A stretch of DNA of 62,419 nucleotides from Gemmobacter nectariphilus. GTDB lineage: Bacteria; Pseudomonadota; Alphaproteobacteria; Rhodobacterales; Rhodobacteraceae. Shown piece after piece: positions 18,726 through 27,523 of the stretch. Position 1 is the first letter of the stretch; every line of letters starts with the position of its first letter. The notes beneath the pieces are model-generated. The model did not search any database. It was not told the origin of the DNA and saw only the letters and a program-made list of their open reading frames with translations. Location of the stretch: contig DYMU01000017.1 of NCBI GenBank assembly GCA_020721445.1, forward strand, positions 1 to 62,419, given 5' to 3'. The translations under genes and the position numbers were made by a program.

Positions 18726-20309
18726 TCACTGCGCGCCAAAGGTCAGGTTGTAGGGACGGAAATCCATGTAATACAGACCGTAAGGCTTCCAATTGACCTC
18801 GGCCCGCATCGCGTAGGTTTCCAGCGGGTTGTAAAGGATGGTGCCGGGGGCTTCGTCCATCCAGATCGCCAACGCCTCGCGGTAGGCTTCCTTGCGCGCG
18901 GCATTGTCCATCGAGCTGATCAGCACATCCTGCAACTCGTTGAACCGTTCGGGCGCGTTCCAGGTGCGCTCGGGGTATTTCTTGTTGTTCTGAACATCGG
19001 AATCCTTGCCCCATTGCGGCACGAAAGACCCCAGCGGATCGGGGAAGCGGTGGGTGTTCGACCAGGGCAGGATATGCGCGCCCGGCTCGGCCGCCTGGCT
19101 GTTGTTCTCGCGCGGCTCCAGCTTGACGTTCAGCCCGATGTCTTTCCACATCTGCTGCATCGCCTGCGCCGCCTCAAGGCTGAGCAGGTAGTAGTTCAGG
19201 CCAAGGCGATAGACGATTTCCTCGCCGTTATAGCCCGCCTCGGCCAGCAGGGCGCGGGCCTTGTCGGGGTTGTATTCAAACTCGGGGAAGTCTTCGACAA
19301 AGATGCCGTAGGACGGCAGTTGATGGCCGTTCGGGGTATAGTTCTTGTCTTCCCACAGCGCCTTGCGCAGCAGCGCACGGTCGATGCCAAGGCTGACCGC
19401 CTGACGCACCCGCTTGTCGGCCAAGGGGCCATAGGGGAACAGCCGCAGCACGTGGCTGTTGTCCAGCACGATGCGTTCCACCTTCAGATCAGGGTAGGAC
19501 TTGATGACCTCAACCTGATCCGGCGGGATGTTGACGGCGATGTCGTATTCGCCCGACACCAGACCGGCGATGCGGGCCGAAACCTCGGGCACCACCTTGT
19601 AGGTGATCGACGCGGCGGTGGGTTTGCCGCCGAAATAGTCGTCATGCGCCACCAGCTTCAGGTATTCGCCATCGACCCATTCCTCAACCTTGTAGGGGCC
19701 GGTGCCAACAGGCTTGCGGGCAAAAGCCAGCGCGCCGACGGTCAGGTATTCGCGGGCATTGACGATCCAGAACGAATAGCCGGCAATGCGCTGTTCCATC
19801 AGGATATCAGGCTCTTTCGACACGATCCGCACGTTATAGCGGTCCAGCGCGATGACGTGGCTGATCGAGTCCATGTAGGTTTTCGCTTCGGCAAACAGCG
19901 GCGCCTGACCACGGCCCCGGCCTTCAACCAAGGAGAACGCCACGTCGTCCGAGGTCATCTCGTCGCCATTGTGGAACTTGACGCCTTCGCGCAGCTTGAA
20001 ATCCATCGTGCGGTCATCGACGCGGGTCCAGCTTTCGGCCAGCCCCGGCACCAGGGCAGCCGAGGTGCCCGAGCCATCGGACAGGAAATCGCGGCGGATC
20101 AGGCTGTCAAATAGCGTGTAGGTGATGCGCACCGCGACGTTGCCCTGTTCTTCGATCGATTCAAGGCTGCCGGGAAGGGTGTTGACGGCCACGACAAGGT
20201 CGGGGCGGTCTTGGGCTGTGGCGGGCCGGGGCGCAAGGCCCAAGGCCGGGGCCGCGATCAGCGCCGCAAGGGCGGCAGATCGCAAGAAGCGGTTCAGGTA
20301 GGGTATCAT
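18726..20309 (-). CDS. Family-5 solute-binding protein (transporter 2)
   Basis: A 527-residue periplasmic binding protein with a Sec signal peptide (MIPYLNRFLRSAALAALIAA, cleavage likely after P-A-T-A). It has the SBP_bac_5 features L-R-E-G-V-K-F-H-N-G-D-E and G-T-G-P-Y-K-V-E-E-W. It shares D-I-A-V-N-I-P-P-D-Q with the second binding protein of the operon (D-I-A-T-N-I-A-P-D-Q), so the two are related. ATG 20309 is chosen since the signal peptide begins there. Ligand not readable; family members bind peptides, opines, sugars or metal chelates. Confidence 0.9.
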   Translation of the reverse strand: MIPYLNRFLRSAALAALIAAPALGLAPRPATAQDRPDLVVAVNTLPGSLESIEEQGNVAVRITYTLFDSLIRRDFLSDGSGTSAALVPGLAESWTRVDDRTMDFKLREGVKFHNGDEMTSDDVAFSLVEGRGRGQAPLFAEAKTYMDSISHVIALDRYNVRIVSKEPDILMEQRIAGYSFWIVNAREYLTVGALAFARKPVGTGPYKVEEWVDGEYLKLVAHDDYFGGKPTAASITYKVVPEVSARIAGLVSGEYDIAVNIPPDQVEVIKSYPDLKVERIVLDNSHVLRLFPYGPLADKRVRQAVSLGIDRALLRKALWEDKNYTPNGHQLPSYGIFVEDFPEFEYNPDKARALLAEAGYNGEEIVYRLGLNYYLLSLEAAQAMQQMWKDIGLNVKLEPRENNSQAAEPGAHILPWSNTHRFPDPLGSFVPQWGKDSDVQNNKKYPERTWNAPERFNELQDVLISSMDNAARKEAYREALAIWMDEAPGTILYNPLETYAMRAEVNWKPYGLYYMDFRPYNLTFGAQ

Positions 20310-20350
20310 CGCTCTCTCTTTCTGGTTGGGCCTGATGGGCGGGAGCCTAT

Positions 20351-20416
20351 CGGGCGGGCGGGAAAAAAGCCGGGCACGGGGAAAACGGGGCACGGGAAAA
20401 ACCGGGCACGGGAAAA
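20351..20416. repeat. Short GC-rich tandem repeat in the leader of the binding-protein gene
   Basis: Three units of 15-16 bases (20371-20385, 20386-20400, 20401-20416) with consensus GGGCACGGGAAAA, preceded by a degenerate unit from 20351. It fills the 120-bp gap between the fused-ATPase stop and the binding-protein start, the largest gap inside the operon. In the transcribed strand it reads as alternating T-runs and CCCGTGCCC blocks. No hairpin or protein-coding role is evident. Confidence 0.8.
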
Positions 20417-20429
20417 GGGGGGCGGCGGG

Positions 20430-22250
20430 TCATGATCCTGCCCCTGCGGGCTGTGCCGCCATGTGATGCGTGACGCGGTCAACAGGGTCACGCTCTGCGC
20501 CGGCCCTTGGTGGCAAGGGCGCGGGGTCGTTGCTGGCAAGCGCGAAATGGCGCGGCCCGACGGCCATCAGCACCTCGCGCACGGGCCGGGTGCCACGCGG
20601 CAGGATGGCGGGCGGTGGCGGCATCAGATCGGGCATTGCGGTCATTGGTCCCCGCTTGGCAGGATCGGGCACCGGCACCGCCGCCAAAAGCCGCCGTGTA
20701 TAGGGGTGGGCCGGTGCCGCCAGCACCCGGTCAGTCGGCCCGATTTCGACAATGCGGCCCGCCTGCATCACGGCAATCCGGTGGCTGACCCGTTCGACCA
20801 CCGCGATGTCGTGGCTGATGAACAGGAACGACAGCCCGTCTTCGGCCTGCAACCGCGCCAACAGATCGGTGATCTGACGCGCGACCGAGACATCCAGCGC
20901 CGACACCGGTTCATCGGCCACGATCAGCGCCGGTCGCACCGACAGCGCGCGGGCAATGCACAGCCGCTGGCGCTGCCCGCCGGAAAACTGATGCGCAAAG
21001 CGGGTCATCGCCGCCGCCTCAAGCCCGACCTTTTCCAGCAGTTCCTCCGCCAGATCGTGCCGGCCGGCGCGGGTGACGGTGCCGTGGATCAGCGCCGGTT
21101 CGGTGATCAGGTCAGCCACCGTCAGGCGCGGGTTCAGGCTGGCGTAGGGGTCTTGAAACACCATCTGCGCCCGGCGGCGCAACGGGCGCATCTGCGCCGC
21201 CGACAGGCCGGTCAGCGGATCACCACACAGCCGAACCTGGCCAGCATCGACACCGATCAGCCGCAGACAGGCGCGCGCGAGGGTGGACTTGCCGCAACCG
21301 GATTCGCCGACCAGCCCCAGCGTCTCTCCGCGCCCGACGCTGAACGACACATCGCGCACCGCATGGAACTCGGGCCCCGGCGCAAAGGGCATGGCCCCCG
21401 GCAGGGCAAAGCGGACCGACAGGTTTTCCACCTGCAGCACCGGGTCCGACGGACGCGGGGCCGCGGGCGCGCCCGACCCCAGCCGCGGCGTGGCCGCCAT
21501 CAGCATTCTGGTATAGTCGGCTTGCGGCGCGCGGAATATCCGCGTCACCGGGGCCTCTTCCATTTTCTCGCCCTGTCGCAGCACCACGACGCGGTCAGCG
21601 ATCTCGGCCACCACCCCCATGTCATGGGTGATGAACAGCACGGCCATACCCGTGTCGGCCTGCAAGGTCTTGATCAGCGACAGGATTCCGGCCTGCGTGG
21701 TCACGTCCAGCGCGGTGGTCGGCTCGTCCGCGATCAAAAGGTCCGGCTGGCAGGCCAGCGCCATCGCGATCATCACCCGCTGGCGCAGACCGCCCGACAA
21801 TTCATGCGCGAACTGGCCATAGCGCAATTCGGGCTGCGGGATACGCACGCGGGCAAAGGCCTCAATCACCGCCGCATGCGCCGCCGCACCGTCCAAGCCG
21901 CGGTGCAGGCGCAACACCTCGGCCACCTGCGCGCCCAAAGGCATTACCGGGTTCAGCGCCGTCATCGGTTCCTGAAACACCATGGCGATGCGGTTGCCGC
22001 GGATGCGCCGCATCTGCGCCTCGGACGCGGCGGTCAGATCGGTGTCGCGCAGCCGGATGCGGCCTGCCGTGATCTGGCCGCCATCGCGCTCGATCAGCCG
22101 CATCAGCGCCAGCGCCGTGGCCGATTTGCCCGAGCCGGATTCGCCCACCAGCGCCACGGTTTCCCCCGGTTCCACCGCAAAGCTCAGGCCGCGCAGCGCG
22201 ACATGGCTGCCAAAGGCAAGGCTCAGGTTCTCAACCGACAGCAGCGGCAT
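20430..22250 (-). CDS. Fused double ATPase of an oligopeptide-type ABC transporter (transporter 1)
   Basis: A 606-residue protein made of two complete ATPase domains. Domain 1 (about 1-260) has Walker [10 protein letters not shown] and signature L-S-G-G-L-R-Q-R. Domain 2 (about 270-560) has G-E-S-G-C-G-K-S-T and F-S-G-G-Q-R-Q-R. Walker B is D-E-P in both ([18 protein letters not shown]). This is the GsiA/YejF architecture and makes a separate DppD/DppF pair unnecessary. ATG 22250 is chosen; GTG 22253 is also possible. It sits between the metallophosphoesterase and the second binding protein. Confidence 0.9.
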   Translation of the reverse strand: MPLLSVENLSLAFGSHVALRGLSFAVEPGETVALVGESGSGKSATALALMRLIERDGGQITAGRIRLRDTDLTAASEAQMRRIRGNRIAMVFQEPMTALNPVMPLGAQVAEVLRLHRGLDGAAAHAAVIEAFARVRIPQPELRYGQFAHELSGGLRQRVMIAMALACQPDLLIADEPTTALDVTTQAGILSLIKTLQADTGMAVLFITHDMGVVAEIADRVVVLRQGEKMEEAPVTRIFRAPQADYTRMLMAATPRLGSGAPAAPRPSDPVLQVENLSVRFALPGAMPFAPGPEFHAVRDVSFSVGRGETLGLVGESGCGKSTLARACLRLIGVDAGQVRLCGDPLTGLSAAQMRPLRRRAQMVFQDPYASLNPRLTVADLITEPALIHGTVTRAGRHDLAEELLEKVGLEAAAMTRFAHQFSGGQRQRLCIARALSVRPALIVADEPVSALDVSVARQITDLLARLQAEDGLSFLFISHDIAVVERVSHRIAVMQAGRIVEIGPTDRVLAAPAHPYTRRLLAAVPVPDPAKRGPMTAMPDLMPPPPAILPRGTRPVREVLMAVGPRHFALASNDPAPLPPRAGAERDPVDRVTHHMAAQPAGAGS

Positions 22251-22256
22251 CACGGA

Positions 22257-23117
22257 TCAGCGCCCCCGACGCGCTTCGGGGTGGGCGGCAAAGTCGGGCA
22301 TCGGCGGCGTCCAGCGCGCAGCACGCGGGGTCAGGGTGACCTCGAAGGGATCAAGCCCGGCGACCTGCCAATGCACCCGGCCCTCGTCCAGTTCCAGCAA
22401 TCCCATCGCCCCGGCGGGCGCGCCCATGGTGGTAAAGCTTTCGGTCAGCGATTGCTGGGTCAGATGGGGGATGCCATCCACCGTGGTGACGGTGTTCCAG
22501 TGCACATGGCCCGCAAGGCAGACCACCGGCACCCGCGCCTGCGACAACGCCGCGCGCGCCCGGTCGGCCATCGGATAGACGGATGAGGCCGGGTTGTTCT
22601 GGAAGTAATAGTTGCCGATCTGGCTGTGGCCCGACAGCGGCACATGGCTGACCACCAGCAGCGGGCGATCGGCCGCCTGCGCCGTGCGCGACAGCCACAA
22701 AAGGTCCGCCTCGGTCAGCACAAAGCCCCGGCCTTCATCGCCGCGCCGGATGCGGCTGTCGGCCCGCCACAGCGCGATGCGCCAGCTGCCCAGATCGTGC
22801 ACCTCGTGGCCAAGGGATTGGCCCAGAATGTCCTCATTTTCCGCCACGCTCAGATGATCGCGGTCATGGTTGCCGCACAGGTGCCAGATCGGGGCCTGCA
22901 CCGCGCGCAACGCCTGCGCCACTTCGGTCTGCAACCGAAGATCGGTGTCTTGGTCCACATCGGAAATCCGGTCGCCAAGGTCCAGCACATGGCTCGCCCC
23001 GGCAGCGTGGGCAAAGCGGGCGAAATCCGCGATCAGGCCCAGCGCGGCATCGCCGCGTTTGGTGGCTGATGGCGCGCCGTGGTGAATGTCGGCGAGGATG
23101 GCAAGGCAAGTGGTCAT
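22257..23117 (-). CDS. Calcineurin-like metallophosphoesterase
   Basis: A 286-residue cytosolic enzyme with the complete calcineurin-fold metal set: D-I-H-H (D10, H12), G-D-R-I-S-D, G-N-H-D-R-D, S-H-V-P-L-S-G-H and G-H-V-H-W. These motifs bind two metals and hydrolyse phosphomono- or diesters; relatives include GpdQ and CpdA. No signal peptide is visible. It lies inside the transporter operon, 6 bp upstream of the fused ATPase, so it likely acts on the imported compound. Exact substrate unknown. Confidence 0.88.
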   Translation of the reverse strand: MTTCLAILADIHHGAPSATKRGDAALGLIADFARFAHAAGASHVLDLGDRISDVDQDTDLRLQTEVAQALRAVQAPIWHLCGNHDRDHLSVAENEDILGQSLGHEVHDLGSWRIALWRADSRIRRGDEGRGFVLTEADLLWLSRTAQAADRPLLVVSHVPLSGHSQIGNYYFQNNPASSVYPMADRARAALSQARVPVVCLAGHVHWNTVTTVDGIPHLTQQSLTESFTTMGAPAGAMGLLELDEGRVHWQVAGLDPFEVTLTPRAARWTPPMPDFAAHPEARRGR

Positions 23118-23180
23118 GGGAATACCTTTGTCCGCAAGGGGTTGGCAGGCGGAGTTTCCCCCGCCCGCCTGCGTGGGAAA

Positions 23181-24728
23181 TCACTCGACCGAGATCGCGC
23201 CGGCGCGGAAGTCGAGCACGTAGGGAATGTGGCCGGCTTTCGGGGCCCAGGTCACGCCCTTGACCATCGCCCAGGACTCGTAGGGGCGATACAGCGGCAG
23301 CACCGCCGGATCGGCCTTCATGTGCTCCATCAACTCGGCATAAGCCGCCTTGCGGCCTTCCAGCGTCTCACCATAGCGAAAGCGCTCCCATGCCGCCTCA
23401 TAGGCCGGGGTGGTGTTGAAGCGGCCTTCCGATTGCGACGGGCCACCCGGCGCCCACATCACGCCAAAGCTGCCAAAGGGGTCGGCAAAATACATCGGGT
23501 TAGACCAGTTGCGGGTCATCATCTCGGGGTCGTTGCCGGTCCATTTCGGCAGATCGCGGATCACGCCCTTGACGCCGACAGCGGCCCACATCTCGGTGAT
23601 CGCCTGCGCCGCCAACAGACCGTTGGTGTAGTAGCTGCCCTGGGTGTCAAAGGTCACCTCAAAGCCGTCATAGCCGGCCTCGGCCAGCAGGGCCTTGGCC
23701 TTTTCCGGATCGTAACCGAAGGTCTTCAGGTCCGGCATGTAAAGCGGCCCGAACTCGGCATAGGTGTGGCTGTCAGGCACATGGGCCTTGCCCAGCCACA
23801 GCGCCTCGTTCAGCGCGTCGCGGTCGATGGCCAGCGACAGTGCCTGACGGATGCGGGCATCCTTCAGCTTGGGGTGGTTCTGGTTCAGGATCATCACGTG
23901 GAACAAGGGCGTCAGCATGCCCTCGGCCTTCAGATCGGCGTCACCCTCGATCAGCGCCAACTGGTCCGGCGCGATATTTGTGGCGATATCGGCCTCGCCG
24001 GTTTTCAGCGCGGTCAGGCGCGAGGCGACTTCGGGCACCAGTTGCACGGTCACGCGGTCCAACGGGGCGGCGTCGCCCCAGAAGCCGTCAAAACGTTCCC
24101 ACACCAGCTTGGTGCCGGGCACGAATTCGGCGACCTTGTAGGGGCCGGTGCCGACCGGGGCCAGCGAGAAGGCCTCGTAATCGGTATCTTCCGCGACCTT
24201 CGGATCACCCGACAGCGCCATGGTATAGTCCATCGGGATGATGAAGACCTGTTGCAGGTTGATCAGGGTTTCCCACAGCGGCTCGGCCCGTTTGGCGTGG
24301 ATGCGCACCGTGAAATCATCGACCTTTTCGGCCTTGGCAAAGTTTTCCAGCCGGTCACGGGCGCGCACCTGATAGGGCGCAAACGTCGCCTGATACATCC
24401 GGTTCAGCGAGAATACCACGTCATCGGCAGTCATCGCCTCGCCGTTGTGGAAGGTCACGCCCTGACGCAGTTTCAGTTCCATGACGGTGGGTTCGACCAG
24501 CGTCCATTCCGTGGCCAGACCCGGCTTCCACGCGCCGCCGACCACCGAATAATCCTTCTCGATCAAGGGGTCGAAGCTGTTGTAATAGAACTGCGAGCCG
24601 ACGTTGGAATGGTCGCGGCCCGGGTCCAGATAGGTGGACATATTGGCGGCGGCGATGGTGATCTCGGCAGCTTGCGCCCCCGAGACAAGGGTCAGGCCAA
24701 GGGCCGATGCAGACAGCAGGCGTTTCAT
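23181..24728 (-). CDS. Family-5 solute-binding protein (transporter 1)
   Basis: A 515-residue periplasmic binding protein with a signal peptide (MKRLLSASALGLTLVSGAQA, cleavage after A-Q-A). SBP_bac_5 motifs: L-R-Q-G-V-T-F-H-N-G-E-A and G-T-G-P-Y-K-V-A-E-F. The relation to the other binding protein of this operon is clear from several aligned blocks, but identity is not high by eye, so they probably bind different or differently sized ligands. It follows the permease pair of transporter 1 by 57 bp. Confidence 0.9.
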   Translation of the reverse strand: MKRLLSASALGLTLVSGAQAAEITIAAANMSTYLDPGRDHSNVGSQFYYNSFDPLIEKDYSVVGGAWKPGLATEWTLVEPTVMELKLRQGVTFHNGEAMTADDVVFSLNRMYQATFAPYQVRARDRLENFAKAEKVDDFTVRIHAKRAEPLWETLINLQQVFIIPMDYTMALSGDPKVAEDTDYEAFSLAPVGTGPYKVAEFVPGTKLVWERFDGFWGDAAPLDRVTVQLVPEVASRLTALKTGEADIATNIAPDQLALIEGDADLKAEGMLTPLFHVMILNQNHPKLKDARIRQALSLAIDRDALNEALWLGKAHVPDSHTYAEFGPLYMPDLKTFGYDPEKAKALLAEAGYDGFEVTFDTQGSYYTNGLLAAQAITEMWAAVGVKGVIRDLPKWTGNDPEMMTRNWSNPMYFADPFGSFGVMWAPGGPSQSEGRFNTTPAYEAAWERFRYGETLEGRKAAYAELMEHMKADPAVLPLYRPYESWAMVKGVTWAPKAGHIPYVLDFRAGAISVE

Positions 24729-24785
24729 GGGCGGTCTCCGGTTGCGGTTGGGGTCAGGGGCCCAAGGCGGGCCCCCTTGGGTGGT

Positions 24786-25664
24786 TCATCTTGCCCGCAG
24801 GCGCACGTCGGCGCGGTCGCGGGCAAAATCGCCCAGCACCTGCACGACAAAGGTCACGGCAAGGATCAGCACCGACGGCGCCAGCACGATCCACGGCGCG
24901 ATCGGCATGTAATCGCGCCCCACGCCGACCATCGCGCCCAGCGTGGCGGTGGGCGGCTGCACGCCAAGGCCCAGAAACGACAGGCTGCTTTCCAGCAGGA
25001 TGATGTTGGAAAACGACAGCGTCATCTGCACCACGATGGGCGAGATCAGGTTGGGCAGCAGATGCACCAGCGCGATGCGGCGCGGCGTGGCCCCGGCGGC
25101 GCGGGCGGCCTCGACAAAGGGCATCCGCATCAGGCGGCGGGTTTCCGCGGCAACGATACGGGCATATTGTTCCCACCCCGCCACGCCCAGCAGCAGGATC
25201 ATCACGCCGAAGGACGACCCGAACAGCGCCAGCACGAACAGCGCCACCAGCGTGAACGGAATGGCGATCTGCATGTCGACCGCGGCCATGATCGCGGCTT
25301 CGGTCCGTCCGCCCGCCACCCCGGCCAGCAGCCCCAGCGTGGCGCCGATGGCAAGACCCACAAGCGTGCCCAGAAAGGCCAGCGACAGCGTCAGCCGCAG
25401 GCCATAAAGACAGCGCGCCAGCAGATCACGGCCCAGCTCGTCGGTGCCCAGCAGGTAGCCCGCTTTCGCCCCGGCAAAGCCCAGCGGTGGCTTCAATCGC
25501 GACATCAGGCTTTGGTCGGTGGGGCCGTGTTGCGCCAGCCATGGCGCAAGGACGGCGGCCAGCACCAGAACCGCCCCCAGCATCAGCACGACGCGGTGAA
25601 ACGCGCCTAGGCTGCGCCAGAACGCCAGGCCGGGTCGGGCCCGGGCAAGGGCAAACCCGGTCAT
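24786..25664 (-). CDS. ABC transporter permease, DppC/OppC type (transporter 1)
   Basis: A 292-residue inner-membrane permease with the DppC hallmark G-T-D-E-L-G-R-D-L-L-A-R, an EAA-type loop (A-A-R-A-A-G-A-T-P-R-R-I, then H-L-L-P-N-L) and L-G-L-G-V-Q-P-P near the C-terminus. ATG 25664 is chosen because it overlaps the DppB-type stop as ATGA (25661-25664); a longer frame to 26318 runs through that gene and is not real. Confidence 0.9.
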   Translation of the reverse strand: MTGFALARARPGLAFWRSLGAFHRVVLMLGAVLVLAAVLAPWLAQHGPTDQSLMSRLKPPLGFAGAKAGYLLGTDELGRDLLARCLYGLRLTLSLAFLGTLVGLAIGATLGLLAGVAGGRTEAAIMAAVDMQIAIPFTLVALFVLALFGSSFGVMILLLGVAGWEQYARIVAAETRRLMRMPFVEAARAAGATPRRIALVHLLPNLISPIVVQMTLSFSNIILLESSLSFLGLGVQPPTATLGAMVGVGRDYMPIAPWIVLAPSVLILAVTFVVQVLGDFARDRADVRLRAR

Positions 25665-26599
25665 CGCGCTGCCTCGGCCGCAGCGCGGCGCAAGCGCGGA
25701 TCGGCCCAGGCATAGGCCAGATCGGTCAGTGCCGAAATTGCCAGCACCGCCACCGACACGACCACCACGCCAAATTGCAGCACCGGATAGTCGCGCCGGA
25801 TAGCGGCGTTCACCAGCAGATCCCCGATCCCCGGCCAACTGAAAATCGCCTCGACCACCACCGACCCCGACGCCGCCAGCCCCGCGATCTGCAACCCCAC
25901 CACCGACAGGATGGTGATGCCCGCATTGCGCAAGCCGTGACGCAGGATCACCGCCCGTTCCGGCAGGCCCTTGGCGCGGGCGGTGCGCATGTAGTCCTGC
26001 CCCAGCACATCCAGCATGGCGTTGCGGGTGAACCGCGACAGCGCGGCGATCAGCCCGGCCGACAGCACCGCCACCGGCATTACAAAGTGCGCGGGCGATC
26101 CGTTGCCCACCACCGGCAGCCAGTTCAGCCAATAGGCGAACACCAGCACCAGAAGCGTGGCCAGCACGAAATTGGGGACCGCATAGCCCAGAAAGGCCAG
26201 CCCCATTGCCAGATGCCCCGGCCAGCGGTCGCGCCAGATTGCGGCGACAATCCCCATCGGGATCGCCAAAAGCAGCGTCACCGCGACCGAGGCCAGCAAC
26301 AGTTGCGCCGAGGGCCACAGCCGTTCCGCCACGATCTGCGCCACCGGGCGGCGTTCAATGAACGACAGACCGAACTGGCCGTCGGTAAAGGCGCGCAGGA
26401 AGGCGGTGTATTGCTCCCACATCCCGCGGTCCAGCCCGTAATAGCGGGTCAAAAGCACCCGGTCCTCGGTCGTCAGGCCTTGGGCACCGATCGACTCCAG
26501 CGGGTCGCCCGAAAGCCGGGTGGCCAGAAACACCAAGGTGACGATGGCCAGAAACGAAAACACCATCCGCAGCGCGGTGCGCAGGACCAGCCTCAGCAT
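25661..26599 (-). CDS. ABC transporter permease, DppB/OppB type (transporter 1)
   Basis: A 312-residue inner-membrane permease with the DppB pattern: first helix (F-L-A-I-V-T-L-V-F-L-A-T-R), then L-S-G-D-P-L-E-S, the EAA-type loop (A-R-A-K-G-L-P-E-R-A) and C-terminal Y-A-W-A-D-P-R-L-R. It overlaps the HAD gene by 7 bp and the DppC-type gene by 4 bp, so it is translationally coupled to both. Confidence 0.9.
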   Translation of the reverse strand: MLRLVLRTALRMVFSFLAIVTLVFLATRLSGDPLESIGAQGLTTEDRVLLTRYYGLDRGMWEQYTAFLRAFTDGQFGLSFIERRPVAQIVAERLWPSAQLLLASVAVTLLLAIPMGIVAAIWRDRWPGHLAMGLAFLGYAVPNFVLATLLVLVFAYWLNWLPVVGNGSPAHFVMPVAVLSAGLIAALSRFTRNAMLDVLGQDYMRTARAKGLPERAVILRHGLRNAGITILSVVGLQIAGLAASGSVVVEAIFSWPGIGDLLVNAAIRRDYPVLQFGVVVVSVAVLAISALTDLAYAWADPRLRRAAAEAAR

Positions 26600-27357
26600 G
26601 GCGCGCCCTGTGCGGCTGCGGCTGCCATCGGGGCAGCAATGTGAACGAACCGGATGCCGGCCCGCTGGGCGGCCTGACCGTCGGTTTCCGGCGTGTCGCC
26701 CAGAAACACCGCCCGGTCGGCGGCCACCCCGGCGCGGGCCAGCGCGATCAGCCCAAGGTCGGGCGCGGGCTTGCCCAGCGAGGCGAAGACATGCCCCGGC
26801 AGCATCGACCGCACCGCCGCCAGCAGCGCCCCGGTTTCCGGCCGCGGTGTTCCCCCCGGCCCCGGATGCGCCGGATCGATATTGGTCACCTGCAAAGGCA
26901 CGCCGCGGTGCAGCAGCGCCACAAGCTGGGTCAGACGGTTGAAATCAAAGCTGGTGTCACGCGCCAGCACCGCCAGATCGGGGGTGTCATGGTCAACGAC
27001 CAACCCCAGATCCTGCGCCAGCGCCTGCATCCGGGGGCCTGCGAAAAGCGCCACACGCGGCGCACCGCCGGCGGCCAGCTGGCGCAGCGTCTGTTCGCCC
27101 GCCAGCACGATGCGCCGGGGGTCAAGCGTCAGCCCCAGGCCGGCCAGATGATCCGACAGGCTTTGCGCCGTATCGGTTGAATTGTTCGACACGATCCACA
27201 ACCGACCCTCGGCCTGTTCGAACACCGCAGCGGCACCGTCGCACAGCAGGCCACCCGTCATCAGACAGCCATCCAGATCGGCCAGCACAGCCCCCGCCTT
27301 GCAGCATCCGGCGGCGATGGCCTGTCGCAGGGAAAGCGGGGACGCGAACGCAGACAT
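26593..27357 (-). CDS. HAD-superfamily class IIA (NagD-like) phosphatase
   Basis: A 254-residue cytosolic phosphatase. Motif I is D-L-D-G-C-L with D27 as nucleophile and D29 as acid/base; motif II I-V-S-N-N-S-T; late motif G-D-T-P-E-T-D, and G-K-P-A-P as the lysine region. This is the class IIA (NagD, p-nitrophenylphosphatase) pattern. It is the first gene of the minus-strand operon, facing a divergent LysR gene. It probably removes a phosphate from an intermediate of the pathway; the substrate is not known. Confidence 0.85.
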   Translation of the reverse strand: MSAFASPLSLRQAIAAGCCKAGAVLADLDGCLMTGGLLCDGAAAVFEQAEGRLWIVSNNSTDTAQSLSDHLAGLGLTLDPRRIVLAGEQTLRQLAAGGAPRVALFAGPRMQALAQDLGLVVDHDTPDLAVLARDTSFDFNRLTQLVALLHRGVPLQVTNIDPAHPGPGGTPRPETGALLAAVRSMLPGHVFASLGKPAPDLGLIALARAGVAADRAVFLGDTPETDGQAAQRAGIRFVHIAAPMAAAAAQGAPC

Positions 27358-27483
27358 CAGGGTTTCCCTTGCGAAAAGCCGGTCAAAACCGGCGCAGAAC
27401 AGGATCGGCGGGGGCGCGCGTCTTGGCCTGTCGGCAAAAACCGGCCTGATTCATCCGAATGATGTGACTGTGACGCCTGCGCT

Positions 27484-27499
27484 GTAACCGCGCTGTTAC
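27484..27499. promoter_or_regulatory. Candidate LysR operator (inverted repeat)
   Basis: GTAAC-N6-GTTAC lies in the 166-bp divergent gap, 24 bp before the LysR start and about 127 bp from the HAD gene start. An inverted repeat in this place suits autoregulation and divergent activation by a LysR protein. A second weak symmetric stretch (TCAT-N4-ATGA) lies just upstream at about 27448-27461. Prediction only. Confidence 0.35.
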
Positions 27500-27523
27500 G
27501 CCTGAAGCCTAAGACTTCGAAAC

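Noticed and set aside
16668-20114. Very long plus-strand open frame (1148 codons) opposite the ABC transporter genes
   Set aside because: It is antisense to well-supported ATPase and binding-protein genes, is rich in R, H, G and Q, and has no domain. High GC content creates such frames.
20463-25610. Long plus-strand frames (707 and 843 codons) opposite the fused ATPase, phosphoesterase and binding protein
   Set aside because: Shadow frames of real minus-strand genes with biased composition and no start site.
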